From NCBI RefSeq assembly GCF_015354245.1, contig NZ_JADKYZ010000005.1, positions 360,961 through 424,960 of the forward strand: 64,000 bases of DNA, given 5' to 3'. Each line of letters opens with the position of its first letter. Positions within the stretch are counted from its first letter, which is position 1. Source of the DNA: Diaphorobacter caeni (GTDB lineage Bacteria > Pseudomonadota > Gammaproteobacteria > Burkholderiales > Burkholderiaceae_C). Below are positions 1-9,768 of the stretch, in pieces. Both the position numbers and the translations under genes were made by a program. The notes beneath the pieces were generated by a model. The model was given only the letters and a program-made list of their open reading frames with translations. It was not told where the DNA came from and did no database searches.

Positions 1-411
1 GCCGATCAGGATGTCGGCGAGCTGCTGGTAGGCGGCCCCCCAAGCGGCCAGCACTTCGTCGGTGGCGATCTCGGCCCCCAGCACCTCGCGGATCGCACGC
101 AGCAGGCAGCCGCCGACGATGGGGTAGTGCTCGGGCTGCACCTGCAGCGCCACGTGCTTGTTGATGATCTGCGCGGGCAGATCGCCCAGTGCCTCAAGAC
201 GGTCGATGTGCTTGGCGTACATGAGCACGCTGTGGGCGAGCGCCCGTGGCTGCGCGCCGCTTTGCTGGTGGGCCGAGTTGAAGAGCGGGCGCACCTCGGC
301 ATGCTCGGCCAGCATGATCCGGTAGAAGTGCGAGGTGAGCGCCTCGCCGCCGGTTTCCAGCAGCGGGACGGTGGATCGGACGATGTTTTTCTGTTGTTCG
401 GTCAGCATCGG
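1..411 (-). CDS. hmp: Flavohaemoprotein (NO dioxygenase), N-terminal globin part, cut by window edge
   Basis: The 137 visible codons form the haem-binding globin domain of Hmp/Fhp. Family hallmarks are the opening MLTEQQKNIVRSTVPLLE, the proximal-histidine segment LAHSVLMYAKHI and the stretch LQVQPEHYPIVGGCLL. The FAD and NAD(P)H reductase domains lie beyond base 1. The family oxidises nitric oxide to nitrate in the cytoplasm. The start ATG at 411 has AAGGAG about 12 bases upstream. The gene is divergent from norR and has a sigma54 promoter, so NO-induced expression through NorR is expected. Confidence 0.93.
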
Positions 412-458
412 TGAAAAAGCTCCTTGTGCGTCATTGAAAAAGGTGTCTGCTCACTTCT

Positions 459-476
459 TTGCAATCGACGTGCCAG
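459..476 (-). promoter_or_regulatory. Sigma54 (-24/-12) promoter of hmp
   Basis: Read on the minus strand the sequence is CTGGCACGTCGATTGCAA, a full match to the sigma54 consensus (TGGCAC, then TTGCA, with the GG and GC doublets 12 bases apart). Transcription should start near 449. It points at hmp, and the enhancer sites for NorR lie 70-120 bases upstream, the usual arrangement for an AAA+ activator. Confidence 0.9.
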
Positions 477-516
477 TTGAAAATCCATTGCTTGACAAAG
501 GTTTGCTGAAATGTGA

Positions 517-573
517 GTCAATATGACTTTCATCAATACGCGTCTTTTTGACGGTGCAAGGTGTCAAATTGAC
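517..573. promoter_or_regulatory. Three NorR enhancer sites
   Basis: Three sites fit the NorR core GT-N7-AC: GTCAATATGAC (517-527), GTCTTTTTGAC (542-552) and GTCAAATTGAC (563-573). The first and third are perfect GTCA-N3-TGAC palindromes. E. coli norV also has three such sites for assembling the NorR hexamer. Here the third overlaps the proposed norR start codon and lies beside its Shine-Dalgarno, so bound NorR could also restrain its own synthesis. Confidence 0.85.
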
Positions 574-2173
574 TATCTCCGCCACGCTGCATGCCCTGAT
601 CCCTCTGGTCGCCGATCTGGCGCAGGAGCTGTCCGAGCGCGAGCGGTTGCGCCGGCTGCTGGCGGCGTTGCGCACCGTGCTTCCAGCAGATGCCGCAGCG
701 CTGCTGAAGCTGGAGGACGGCGAATGGCTGCGTCCGCTCGCGATCGACGGGCTGGTGCCGGACGCATTGGGCAGGCGCTTTCGCATCGCCGAGCATCCGC
801 GCTTTGCGCAGCTGATGGCGGCGGGGCAGGCCATGCGCTTTGCGCCCGACAGTCCCTTGCCCGACCCCTACGACGGACTGGTCAACGCGCCGGATGGAGC
901 GCTGCATGTGCACGACTGCATGGGCTGCGTGCTGCAGGTCGGTGGCGTGACATGGGGGCTGCTCACGCTGGATGCCCTGGAGGAAGGGCGCTTGTCCGAT
1001 CCGCATTCGCTGGCCGTGCTGCAGGCCTTCAGCAATCTCGCGGCGGCGACGGTCACCACGGCGCAGCGCGTGAGCCAGTTGACCAGTGCGGCGGCGCACG
1101 CGGGAGCCCTTCGTGGTGCAGGCAGCAGTGCGGGAGCCGATGCGTCTGCGCCGCGCAGCCTGATCGGCCAGAGCCCGGCGATGCAGAAGCTCAAGGCCGA
1201 CATCGCGCTGGTGGCCGAGAGCGATCTGACGGTGCTGATCACCGGAGAGACGGGCGTGGGCAAGGAGCTCGTCGCGCAGGCCGTGCACTCGCGCTCGACG
1301 CGGGCGGGTCGGCCTCTGGTGAGCATCAACTGCGCGGCGCTTCCCGAAAATCTGGTGGAGAGCGAACTCTTCGGCCATGTGCGCGGCGCGTTCACCGGCG
1401 CTCTGTCGGAGCGGCGCGGCAAGTTCGAGCAGGCGCATGGCGGCACGTTGTTTCTTGACGAGGTGGGCGAGCTGTCGCTGCCCGTGCAGGCCAAGCTGCT
1501 GCGCGTGCTGCAAAGCGGTCAGCTGCAGCGCCTCGGCTCGGATCGCGAGCACCACGTCGATGTGCGCATCATCGCCGCCACCAACCGCGATCTTGCGCAG
1601 GAAGTGCAGGCGGGCCGCATGCGCGCGGATTTCTTTCATCGCCTCAGCGTGTATCCGCTGCAGGTGCCCGCGCTGCGCGAGCGTGACAGCGACGTGCTGC
1701 AGCTCGCGGGATTTTTTCTGGAAGAGAACCGATCCAGACTTGCGCTTGGCGGGCTGCGGCTCGATGCCGATGCACAGGCAGCGCTGCTCCAGCAGGACTG
1801 GCCAGGCAACGTGCGCGAGCTTGAGCATCTGCTGAGTCGTGCGGTGCTCAAGGCGCTGAGCCGCGCGCCGGAATCCGGCGGGCGCAGCACGCGGCGCGCG
1901 CGCATCGTCACGCTGCGGCGTCAGGATCTGGGGCCGGGACCGGGGCTCGCGCAGCGCTCCGCCGGGGATGCTTCGGCGGTGCCATTGCCGAGCGATGCGG
2001 AGCCGATGCCAGCGATGGGGCTTCGCAGCGCCGTGGAGAACTATGAGCGCCAGCTGATCGCGCAGAGCCTTGCGCGCAATGGCTCGAGCTGGGCGGCCGC
2101 GGCACGCGAGTTGCAGATGGACCGCGCGAATCTGCAGCGTCTGGCACGGCGTCTTGGCGTGCCATCGCCATGA
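569..2173 (+). CDS. norR: NO-responsive sigma54-dependent activator NorR/FhpR
   Basis: The protein has an N-terminal GAF sensor domain (about residues 10-180, containing the NorR-like stretch FAPDSPLPDPYDGLV), an AAA+ sigma54-interaction domain (about 200-430, Walker A GETGVGKE, GAFTGA loop, Walker B GGTLFLDEVGE) and a C-terminal Fis-type helix-turn-helix. NorR binds NO at a non-haem iron in GAF and then activates sigma54 polymerase at hmp. I chose the TTG at 569 because AAGG lies 7 bases upstream; TTG 548 and GTG 554 are in frame but lack a ribosome site. Length is 534 aa, close to the family's roughly 500-520. Confidence 0.9.
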   Translation: MTISATLHALIPLVADLAQELSERERLRRLLAALRTVLPADAAALLKLEDGEWLRPLAIDGLVPDALGRRFRIAEHPRFAQLMAAGQAMRFAPDSPLPDPYDGLVNAPDGALHVHDCMGCVLQVGGVTWGLLTLDALEEGRLSDPHSLAVLQAFSNLAAATVTTAQRVSQLTSAAAHAGALRGAGSSAGADASAPRSLIGQSPAMQKLKADIALVAESDLTVLITGETGVGKELVAQAVHSRSTRAGRPLVSINCAALPENLVESELFGHVRGAFTGALSERRGKFEQAHGGTLFLDEVGELSLPVQAKLLRVLQSGQLQRLGSDREHHVDVRIIAATNRDLAQEVQAGRMRADFFHRLSVYPLQVPALRERDSDVLQLAGFFLEENRSRLALGGLRLDADAQAALLQQDWPGNVRELEHLLSRAVLKALSRAPESGGRSTRRARIVTLRRQDLGPGPGLAQRSAGDASAVPLPSDAEPMPAMGLRSAVENYERQLIAQSLARNGSSWAAAARELQMDRANLQRLARRLGVPSP

Positions 2174-2232
2174 GCGCGGGCCGCGCGCGGCATGCATCGC
2201 GCCTTGCAGGCTTTTTGAGAAAGGAAGACAAT

Positions 2233-2280
2233 ATGCGGATGTTCAAATTCAACGCCCTCCAAATCACGTTCGCTGCATAG
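2233..2280 (+). CDS. Short leader peptide upstream of the fusA paralogue
   Basis: A 15-codon frame encodes MRMFKFNALQITFAA. It has a strong ribosome site, AAGGA seven bases before the ATG, and is followed within 25 bases by two competing hairpins, the second a classic terminator. This arrangement is typical of ribosome-mediated attenuation or a regulatory upstream frame. It lies 60 bases after norR and 314 bases before the EF-G gene. I do not recognise the peptide family and cannot say what it senses. Confidence 0.5.
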   Translation: MRMFKFNALQITFAA

Positions 2281-2301
2281 CTGCGTCCTTTCGATGGCAT
2301 T

Positions 2302-2366
2302 CGGAAGGCAGTGTCCTTCCGGCTCACAAACCCCGGCAGGCAAGGTCTTCCGGGGTTTTGTTTTTT
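2302..2366 (+). terminator. Hairpin plus intrinsic terminator, attenuator-like
   Basis: A first stem pairs CGGAAGG (2302-2308) with CCTTCCG (2315-2321). A second pairs AAACCCCGG (2328-2336) with CCGGGGTTT (2350-2358) and runs into a T-rich tract. CGGAAG at 2302 can alternatively pair with CTTCCG at 2347-2352, which would destroy the terminator. This could be the plain norR terminator or, given the leader peptide before it, an attenuator controlling the EF-G gene. Confidence 0.7.
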
Positions 2367-2593
2367 CGCTTTGTTCATTTTTTGAATCATGTTCACCCGC
2401 ACGTTCGACAAGTTGATCGCCACGATTCCCGCTCGCCGGAACGCGGGGTGGCTGCGTGCGCGCGTGCGCCCGTGTTCCGGCCGATCGATTGCATTTCTGA
2501 GCTGAGCCAGCTCCGGTGAATCCATGCCGGGGCGGCTTGATCGTCCCGACATGAGGCCTTCTTCCAGCGTGAAGAAGGCCGGAAAGATTCACC
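2367..2593 (+). promoter_or_regulatory. Leader region of the EF-G gene with hairpin next to the start
   Basis: This 227-base stretch holds no convincing gene; a 38-codon frame at 2389-2505 lacks a ribosome site. A perfect 10-bp stem, GGCCTTCTTC (2555-2564) with GAAGAAGGCC (2571-2580), sits immediately before the GGAAAG ribosome site of the EF-G gene. It could modulate translation or be the end of a longer regulatory leader. Confidence 0.4.
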
Positions 2594-4615
2594 ATGAACA
2601 ACCACCCAAGAAACATCCGCAACATCGGCATCATTGCCCACGTCGACGCGGGCAAGACCACCACCAGCGAGCGCATCCTTTTCCACACGGGCGAAAGCCA
2701 TCGCATGGGCGAAGTGCACGACGGTGCTGCCCACATGGACTTCGATCCGGAGGAGCGCCGTCGCGGCATCACCATCCACAGCGCGGCGACCACCGTGCGC
2801 TGGCGCGACGTGCAGATCAACCTGATCGACACGCCCGGCCACATCGACTTCAACATCGAGGTCGGACGAGCGCTGCGCGTGCTCGACGGCGCGGTCGTCG
2901 TGCTGGATGGCGTCGCCGGCGTGGAGCCGCAGACTGAAACCAACTGGCGTCTTGCCGACCGGCACGGCGTGCCGCGCATCGCGTTCGTCAACAAGCTCGA
3001 TCGCACGGGCGCGGACTTCGAGCGCGTGGTCGCGTCGATGCGCGAGCGTCTGGGCGTGATCGCCGTGCCCGTGCACATGCCCATTGGCGCGGAGGCGGGC
3101 TTCGTCGGTGTCGTGGATCTGCTGCGCATGCGTGCGCTGACCTGGGTGCGTGACGACGCATCGCAGCCGCCGCAGAACACCGCTGTTCCTATCGAGATGC
3201 TGGCGGCGGCGCAGGCCGCTCGTGAGCGTCTGCTGGAGGCCGTGGTCGAGCAGGATGACGCGGCGCTGGAGGCCTGGCTGCGCGGCGAAGAGCCGTCGCT
3301 CGAGCAACTGCAGCGATGCATTCGCCTCGGTGTGCAGCGGCGCGCCTTGGTGCCGGTGCTCGCGGGTTCCGCCTTCCGCAACCGTGGCGTGGAGACCTTG
3401 CTGGATGCGGTGGTCGACTGGCTTCCCGCTCCGGGCGAACGCGAAGGATCGGTTGATGCGAACGTCGATGCGCCGCTTGCCGCGCTGGCCTTCAAGGTGG
3501 TTGCGGACGAGCACGGCAGCATGGTCTTCGTGCGCCTGTATGCGGGCCGTTTGCGCCGTGGCGACATGGTGCTCAACACGGGCACGGGGCGCATGGAGCG
3601 TGCCGCGCGCCTCTATGAGATGCATGCCGACAAGCGCGTGGAACGCGACGAGCTGGTGGCTGGTGAAATCGCTGCGGTGGTGGGTTTCAAGGACACGCTC
3701 ACGGGGCAGACCCTGAGCGATCCTGCACATCCGGTGCAACTGGAATCCATCGCCGTGCCCGAGCCGGTGATCCATCTCGCGCTCGAGCCGCGCACCAAGG
3801 CCGACCAGCAGGGCCTGTCCCGTGCGCTGCACAACATGCTGCGCGAGGACCCGAGCCTGCGCCTTCGTCAGGACGAGGAATCGGGTCAGACGATTCTGTC
3901 GGGCATGGGCGAGCTGCAGCTCGAGGTGGCCGTCAACAAGCTGCGCGAGCGCTACGGCGTGGAGGTGGTCGTGGGTCGCCCGCAGGTGGCCTATCGCGAG
4001 ACCATTGCCGCAGCGGCGGAGCTGTCGCATGTGCACAAGAAGCAAAGCGGTGGCCCCGGGCAGTTCGCGCAGCTCACGCTGCGCATCGAGCCTTTGGAGC
4101 GTGGCGCCGGCGTGCAGTTCGAGAGCAGGATCGTGGGCGGAGCCATTCCGCGCGAGTTCGTCCCGGCGGTGGAGGCCGGCGTTCGGCGAGCGGCTGAAGC
4201 GGGACCGATGGCGGGCTATCCGGCCGTCGATTTCCGCGCGGTGCTGCTCGATGGCGGTTTTCACGAGCGCGACTCGTCGGCGATGGTCTTCGAGTTGGCT
4301 GCGGCGCATGCGCTGCGCAGCGTGTTTCTGAAAGCGAAGCCGCAACTGCTGGAGCCGGTGATGGCCGTCGAGGTGATCACGCCCGCCGAGTATCTGGGCG
4401 ATGTGATCGGTGATCTGCACCGCCGCCGAGGCCAGGTGCGCGGTCATGCGCTGCGTGTGGGCGCGACGGTGATCGACGCGCTGGTGCCGCTCAAGGAGAT
4501 GTTCGGCTACATCGGCACGCTGCGTGCGCTCTCATCGGGCCGCGCGCAGTATTCGATGCAGTTCGATGGCTACCAGGTGGCACCACAGGCGGTGGCTGAA
4601 CGGGCCGCTGCCTGA
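2594..4615 (+). CDS. fusA2: Elongation factor G paralogue
   Basis: A 673-residue translational GTPase with all G motifs intact: AHVDAGKTT (G1), RGITI (G2), DTPGH (G3), NKLD (G4) and GSA (G5). EF-G domains II-V follow, including the domain IV stretch [15 protein letters not shown]. Standard EF-G is about 700 residues and lies in the str operon beside rpsL, rpsG and tuf. This copy stands alone, is shorter and has its own long leader, so it is most likely the second EF-G found in many Burkholderiales. Whether it translocates or recycles ribosomes cannot be told from sequence. Confidence 0.88.
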   Translation: MNNHPRNIRNIGIIAHVDAGKTTTSERILFHTGESHRMGEVHDGAAHMDFDPEERRRGITIHSAATTVRWRDVQINLIDTPGHIDFNIEVGRALRVLDGAVVVLDGVAGVEPQTETNWRLADRHGVPRIAFVNKLDRTGADFERVVASMRERLGVIAVPVHMPIGAEAGFVGVVDLLRMRALTWVRDDASQPPQNTAVPIEMLAAAQAARERLLEAVVEQDDAALEAWLRGEEPSLEQLQRCIRLGVQRRALVPVLAGSAFRNRGVETLLDAVVDWLPAPGEREGSVDANVDAPLAALAFKVVADEHGSMVFVRLYAGRLRRGDMVLNTGTGRMERAARLYEMHADKRVERDELVAGEIAAVVGFKDTLTGQTLSDPAHPVQLESIAVPEPVIHLALEPRTKADQQGLSRALHNMLREDPSLRLRQDEESGQTILSGMGELQLEVAVNKLRERYGVEVVVGRPQVAYRETIAAAAELSHVHKKQSGGPGQFAQLTLRIEPLERGAGVQFESRIVGGAIPREFVPAVEAGVRRAAEAGPMAGYPAVDFRAVLLDGGFHERDSSAMVFELAAAHALRSVFLKAKPQLLEPVMAVEVITPAEYLGDVIGDLHRRRGQVRGHALRVGATVIDALVPLKEMFGYIGTLRALSSGRAQYSMQFDGYQVAPQAVAERAAA

Positions 4616-4663
4616 CCGACAAGGAAGTGCCTCGCCATGCGGCGGGCGCTTTCTTTCATGCAT

Positions 4664-4694
4664 AAAAAAACCGCGCCGATCTGGCGCGGTTTTT
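4664..4694. terminator. Bidirectional intrinsic terminator between fusA2 and lipA
   Basis: AAAACCGCGCC pairs with GGCGCGGTTTT around the loop GATCT. A-rich and T-rich flanks let it act on both strands, suiting the convergent fusA2 and lipA transcripts. Confidence 0.9.
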
Positions 4695-4717
4695 CTTGGA
4701 GCTCAGCGTCTGAAGAA

Positions 4718-5698
4718 TCAAACGCCTGCGGCGTGTGCCTGCTGGTCCGCGTGGTAGCTGGAGCGCACCATCGCGCCGACGGCGGCGTGCGTGAAGCCCA
4801 TCTTGTAGGCTTCTTCTTCGAACATCTTGAAGGTGTCGGGATGCACGTAGCGGCGCACCGGCAGGTGGCTGTTGGAGGGCGCGAGGTACTGGCCGATCGT
4901 GAGCATGTCGATGTCATGCGCGCGCATGTCGCGCATCACCTGCAGGATCTCTTCGTCGGTCTCGCCCAGGCCCACCATGATGCCGCTCTTGGTTGGCACA
5001 TTGGGGTGCAGCGCCTTGAACTTCTTGAGCAGGTTCAGGCTGAACTGGTAGTCGGAACCGGGACGCGCTTCCTTGTACAGACGCGGTGCGGTTTCGAGGT
5101 TGTGGTTCATCACGTCGGGCGGCGCGGCCTTGAGGATTTCCAGCGCGCGGTCGTCGCGGCCACGGAAGTCGGGCACGAGGATTTCGATCTGCGTCTGCGG
5201 CGACAGCTCGCGGATGTTCTTGATGCACTCGACGAAGTGGCCGGAGCCGCCGTCGCGCAGATCGTCGCGGTCGACGCTGGTGATGACCACGTACTTCAGG
5301 CGCAGCTGCGCAATCGTCTTGGCGAGGTTGAGCGGCTCGTCCTTGTCCAGCGGATCGGGGCGGCCATGGCCCACGTCGCAGAAGGGGCAGCGGCGGGTGC
5401 ACTTGTCACCCATGATCATGAAGGTGGCCGTGCCCTTGCCGAAGCATTCACCGATGTTGGGGCAGGAGGCTTCTTCGCAGACCGTGTGCAGCTTGTTCTC
5501 GCGCAGGATGTCCTTGATCTCGTAGAAGCGCGTGGTGGGCGAGCCCGCCTTCACGCGGATCCACTCGGGCTTCTTGAGGACTTCGCCCTGCTCGACCTTG
5601 ATGGGAATGCGCGAGAGTTTGGCGGCAGCCTTCTGCTTGGCCAGCGGGTTGTAGGCTTCTGCCGATTGCGCTTCGCGTACGACTTCGGGTGTGCTCAT
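4718..5698 (-). CDS. lipA: Lipoyl synthase
   Basis: Radical-SAM enzyme that inserts two sulfurs into protein-bound octanoyl groups. Both iron-sulfur cluster motifs are visible: [12 protein letters not shown] (auxiliary cluster) and CTRRCPFC (radical-SAM CxxxCxxC). The C-terminal RSSYHADQ region carries the conserved serine ligand of the auxiliary cluster. Length is 326 aa, normal for the family. The ATG at 5698 was chosen because the reading frame upstream runs back into lipB. It is the last gene of the ybeD-lipB-lipA group and follows lipB by 16 bases. Confidence 0.97.
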   Translation of the reverse strand: MSTPEVVREAQSAEAYNPLAKQKAAAKLSRIPIKVEQGEVLKKPEWIRVKAGSPTTRFYEIKDILRENKLHTVCEEASCPNIGECFGKGTATFMIMGDKCTRRCPFCDVGHGRPDPLDKDEPLNLAKTIAQLRLKYVVITSVDRDDLRDGGSGHFVECIKNIRELSPQTQIEILVPDFRGRDDRALEILKAAPPDVMNHNLETAPRLYKEARPGSDYQFSLNLLKKFKALHPNVPTKSGIMVGLGETDEEILQVMRDMRAHDIDMLTIGQYLAPSNSHLPVRRYVHPDTFKMFEEEAYKMGFTHAAVGAMVRSSYHADQQAHAAGV

Positions 5699-5714
5699 GA
5701 CTCTGCTCGTCTGT

Positions 5715-6416
5715 TCAGGGTGCAAGGCGGCGCTGCAGCTGGTCTGCCAGCACATGGGCCGCCTCATCAATGGGGATGGTGACGCCCATTGTAGAGAGGT
5801 CCACCGTGCGCAGCCCTGCGTAGCCACAAGGGTTGATTCGGGTGTAGGGCTCGAGATCCATGTTCACGTTCAGCGCCAGGCCATGGTAGGTGCAGTGCTG
5901 AGAGACCTTGATGCCCAGAGCGGCGATTTTCCCAAGTCCGGTGAAGTCCTGTGCGTCGTCCTTCCCAAGACCCTTCTGTGGGCGCTGTGCGAGCATGCCG
6001 TGGCCAGCCGGGTCGTCCAGCCGCACGTAGACGCCGGGCGCATGAGCGACACGGTGCCCGGTGACGCCGAAGTGCATCAGCGTGCGGATCACCGCTTCTT
6101 CGAGGCGGTAGACGTATTCCTTGACGAAGTAGCCCGCGCGGCGCAGATCGACCAGCGGGTAGGCGACCAGCTGTCCCGGGCCGTGGTAGGTCACCTGGCC
6201 GCCGCGGTTGGTCTGCACGATCTGGATGTCGCCCGGGTGCAGCAGGTGATCGGCCTTGCCGGCGATGCCCTGCGTGAACACCGGTTCGTGCTCGCACAGC
6301 CAGAGTTCGTCGGGGGTGTCTGCGGTGCGGCTCTGGGTGAATTGCTGCATGGAAAGGGCGGTGTCGACATAGTCGACCCGCCCAAGCGCGCGAACCTGCA
6401 TGAAGGGATCGGTCAC
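5715..6416 (-). CDS. lipB: Octanoyl-(acyl carrier protein):protein octanoyltransferase
   Basis: Transfers octanoate from acyl carrier protein to lipoyl domains, the step before LipA. The catalytic region is visible: [18 protein letters not shown] holds the conserved RGG and HGPGQ, and [11 protein letters not shown] is the C-terminal signature. At 233 aa it is slightly longer than the E. coli enzyme because of a short insert around [17 protein letters not shown]. It lies between ybeD and lipA, eight bases after ybeD, so one transcript is likely. Confidence 0.96.
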   Translation of the reverse strand: MTDPFMQVRALGRVDYVDTALSMQQFTQSRTADTPDELWLCEHEPVFTQGIAGKADHLLHPGDIQIVQTNRGGQVTYHGPGQLVAYPLVDLRRAGYFVKEYVYRLEEAVIRTLMHFGVTGHRVAHAPGVYVRLDDPAGHGMLAQRPQKGLGKDDAQDFTGLGKIAALGIKVSQHCTYHGLALNVNMDLEPYTRINPCGYAGLRTVDLSTMGVTIPIDEAAHVLADQLQRRLAP

Positions 6417-6424
6417 GGCAGGCC

Positions 6425-6721
6425 TTACAGCACGACCTTGACCATGGGGTTCGAGGTGAATGCGCGGTAGATGCTGTCCAGCTGCTCGCGGCTGGTGGCG
6501 GTGATCGTCACCGTCACGCCAAGGTATTTTCCGCCCGTGCTTTTGCGCAGCTCGACCGTGCTGGCGTCAAAGGTGGGGTCGAACTCCTCGGCGATTTTGG
6601 TCACCGACTGCACGAAGCCTTCCGCGTCGTCACCCATGACCTTGATGGGGAACTTGGAGGGATATTCGATCAGGGATTCCTTGCGGGGATCGGGGGTTTG
6701 GGTGGTGGCTTCGGTCGTCAT
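6425..6721 (-). CDS. ybeD: YbeD/DUF493 family protein
   Basis: A 98-residue cytosolic protein of the DUF493 family, recognised by [11 protein letters not shown] near the start and by the family's ACT-like fold pattern ending in SNPMVKVVL. It is almost always found beside lipB, as here, but its role is not established. The ATG at 6721 gives the usual length; an upstream in-frame ATG at 6766 would add an unlikely 15-residue extension. Confidence 0.88.
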   Translation of the reverse strand: MTTEATTQTPDPRKESLIEYPSKFPIKVMGDDAEGFVQSVTKIAEEFDPTFDASTVELRKSTGGKYLGVTVTITATSREQLDSIYRAFTSNPMVKVVL

Positions 6722-6932
6722 GGTGGTGTACTCGCAGTCTTGGGGTGGATTGCCTGTCACCATCATGTAAGGGCAAAGTGCAAAATCGCAAGCTCCATGG
6801 CGCTAAGCCCCTGTCAAAGCAGGGCCGGAACGCTTTGGCAAGCAAAGTTTGTGTGGATGCCACCGCCCGTTGGTTGAGGGCGACAGAACATGCGGCAGCG
6901 CCCCTGGAATGTAAGAAACCGGGCGGGTGCTA

Positions 6933-6960
6933 TCGACCTGTCCGGGTTTCTATTTATAAT
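6933..6960 (+). promoter_or_regulatory. Probable sigma70 promoter of the atp operon
   Basis: A perfect TATAAT at 6955-6960 is preceded, 16 bases away, by a weak -35 TCGACC (6933-6938). It lies 45 bases before atpI. The 6722-7005 gap otherwise shows no gene; a divergent promoter for ybeD must also lie here. Confidence 0.55.
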
Positions 6961-7005
6961 CAAGAGCTTTGTTAAAGATTTAGTCTGTTACAGGGGCGTC
7001 GCCTA

Positions 7006-7467
7006 ATGAACAAAGACATGACGCCCGAGACTGAAACTGAGGTCGAAGATTCCGATTTCAAGCCCCTGACCGCGCAGGAAGCGCAGGAATGGCGCGCGAG
7101 ACACAAGACGCTCTCCATCTGGTGGATCGTCATGGCTCAGGCGCTGGTGGGGGTGGCAGCCGTGCTGGTGGCGTGGCTGGTGTCGTCGAAGGCGCAGATT
7201 GCGTACTCGGTGGCATATGGGTCACTGTCGGTGGTGATACCGTCGCTGGTGTTTGCGCGAGGCTTGGCTCGCGGACGCGGCGGCTCCGCTGGTGGTGCCA
7301 TGGTCGGGCTCTTTGGCTGGGAGCTGGTCAAGATTTTGTTGACGGTGGCCATGCTGGCGGCTGCACCCCGGATCGTTGCCGGAGTGAGCTGGTTGGCTTT
7401 GCTGATAGGCATGGTCGTCACTATGAAGGCTTACTGGGTCGCACTGCTGGTGCGTCGCAGCAAGTAG
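7006..7467 (+). CDS. atpI: ATP synthase subunit I
   Basis: A 153-residue inner-membrane protein with four predicted helices (around residues 41-60, 65-83, 103-122 and 127-147). It matches the betaproteobacterial AtpI family, thought to assist c-ring assembly or Mg2+ handling. First gene of the operon, 33 bases before atpB. Confidence 0.88.
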   Translation: MNKDMTPETETEVEDSDFKPLTAQEAQEWRARHKTLSIWWIVMAQALVGVAAVLVAWLVSSKAQIAYSVAYGSLSVVIPSLVFARGLARGRGGSAGGAMVGLFGWELVKILLTVAMLAAAPRIVAGVSWLALLIGMVVTMKAYWVALLVRRSK

Positions 7468-7485
7468 AACTGATTGATTAATTGA

Positions 7486-8367
<882 letters not shown>

Positions 8368-8389
8368 TCCTTCCTTTCCTTTTCCTTAA

Positions 8390-8668
<279 letters not shown>

Positions 8669-8703
8669 GCTCCGATCAACGCCCTAGATAGAAAGGTGTT
8701 GCC

Positions 8704-9174
8704 GTGAGTATCAATGCGACCCTGTTCGTTCAGGCCATTGTTTTCCTGATCCTGGCGCTGTTCACGATGAAGTTCGTGTGGCCCCCGATCGCGAAGGCAC
8801 TGGATGAACGAGCCCAGAAAATCGCTGATGGTCTCGCTGCTGCTGACCGTGCCAAGACCAAACTCGCCGCTGCTGACCAGCGCGTGAAGCAGGAATTGAC
8901 CGCTGCCAGCAACGAAACTGCAACGCGCCTGGCTGATGCCGAGCGTCGCGCGCAGGCCATCATTGAAGAGGCGAAAGCACGCGCTACAGAAGAAGGCAAC
9001 AAGATTGTCGCTGCAGCACAGGCCGAAGCCCAACAACAGTCGATTCAAGCCCGTGAAGCCCTGCGCGAGCAGGTGGCGGCATTGGCCGTCAAGGGAGCCG
9101 AGCAGATTCTCCGCAAGGAAGTCAACGCTGGCGTTCACGCGGATCTGTTGAACCGTCTGAAGACCGAGCTGTAA
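8704..9174 (+). CDS. atpF: ATP synthase Fo subunit b
   Basis: A 156-residue stator subunit: one N-terminal membrane helix ([19 protein letters not shown]) followed by a long charged alanine-rich coiled coil that reaches F1. It starts with GTG, preceded by GAAAGG. Length and layout are typical. Confidence 0.95.
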   Translation: MSINATLFVQAIVFLILALFTMKFVWPPIAKALDERAQKIADGLAAADRAKTKLAAADQRVKQELTAASNETATRLADAERRAQAIIEEAKARATEEGNKIVAAAQAEAQQQSIQAREALREQVAALAVKGAEQILRKEVNAGVHADLLNRLKTEL

Positions 9175-9184
9175 GGGAGCAACC

Positions 9185-9727
9185 ATGGCAGAACTCGCCA
9201 CCATTGCCCGCCCTTACGCTGAGGCTCTGTTCAAGGCCTGCAAGGATGTTGCGGGCGTGGACCTGACGGCCACGGCTTCCTGGGCGGACGAGCTGGCGGC
9301 GATTGCCGCCGATCCTCAAGTCCGCTCGCTGGCCGACAACCCGAAAGTGACGCCCGAGCAGCTGCTCGGCCTGTTCACTTCGGTCATCCGCACGCAGCTG
9401 CCTGCCATGGCCACCAACTTCCTGAAGACCGTGATCGACAACGGTCGCGTGGACGTGCTGCCAGAGATCGCCGCCCAGTTCCGCTCGCTGGTGAACGCCA
9501 GCAAGGGTTCTTCGGACGCAGTGGTCTACAGCGCTTTCCCTATGGATGCGGCCGCTCTCGCCGATCTCCGTGCTTCGCTCGAAAAGCGTTTCGGCCGCAA
9601 GCTGGAGCTTTCCACCAAGGTGGATGAGGCGCTGATCGGTGGCGTGCGCGTGGTCGTTGGAGACGAGGTGCTCGATACCTCGGTCAAGGCACGACTGGAA
9701 CAAATGAAAGCAGCCCTCACTGCGTGA
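9185..9727 (+). CDS. atpH: ATP synthase F1 subunit delta
   Basis: A 180-residue peripheral stalk subunit that links b to the alpha3beta3 crown. It opens [16 protein letters not shown], the classic delta start, and ends in the family's [15 protein letters not shown] and VKARLEQMK region. It follows atpF by ten bases. Confidence 0.95.
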   Translation: MAELATIARPYAEALFKACKDVAGVDLTATASWADELAAIAADPQVRSLADNPKVTPEQLLGLFTSVIRTQLPAMATNFLKTVIDNGRVDVLPEIAAQFRSLVNASKGSSDAVVYSAFPMDAAALADLRASLEKRFGRKLELSTKVDEALIGGVRVVVGDEVLDTSVKARLEQMKAALTA

Positions 9728-9768
9728 TGCGGCGAGGACCCGGCTAACCAAAATTGAAGGAAAGAGTC

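Noticed and set aside
533..2197. Long minus-strand open frame opposite norR
   Set aside because: Shadow frame produced by high GC; the plus strand encodes all NorR domains.
2389..2505. 38-codon frame between the terminator and the EF-G gene
   Set aside because: No ribosome site, arginine-rich composition typical of chance frames in GC-rich DNA, no family recognised.
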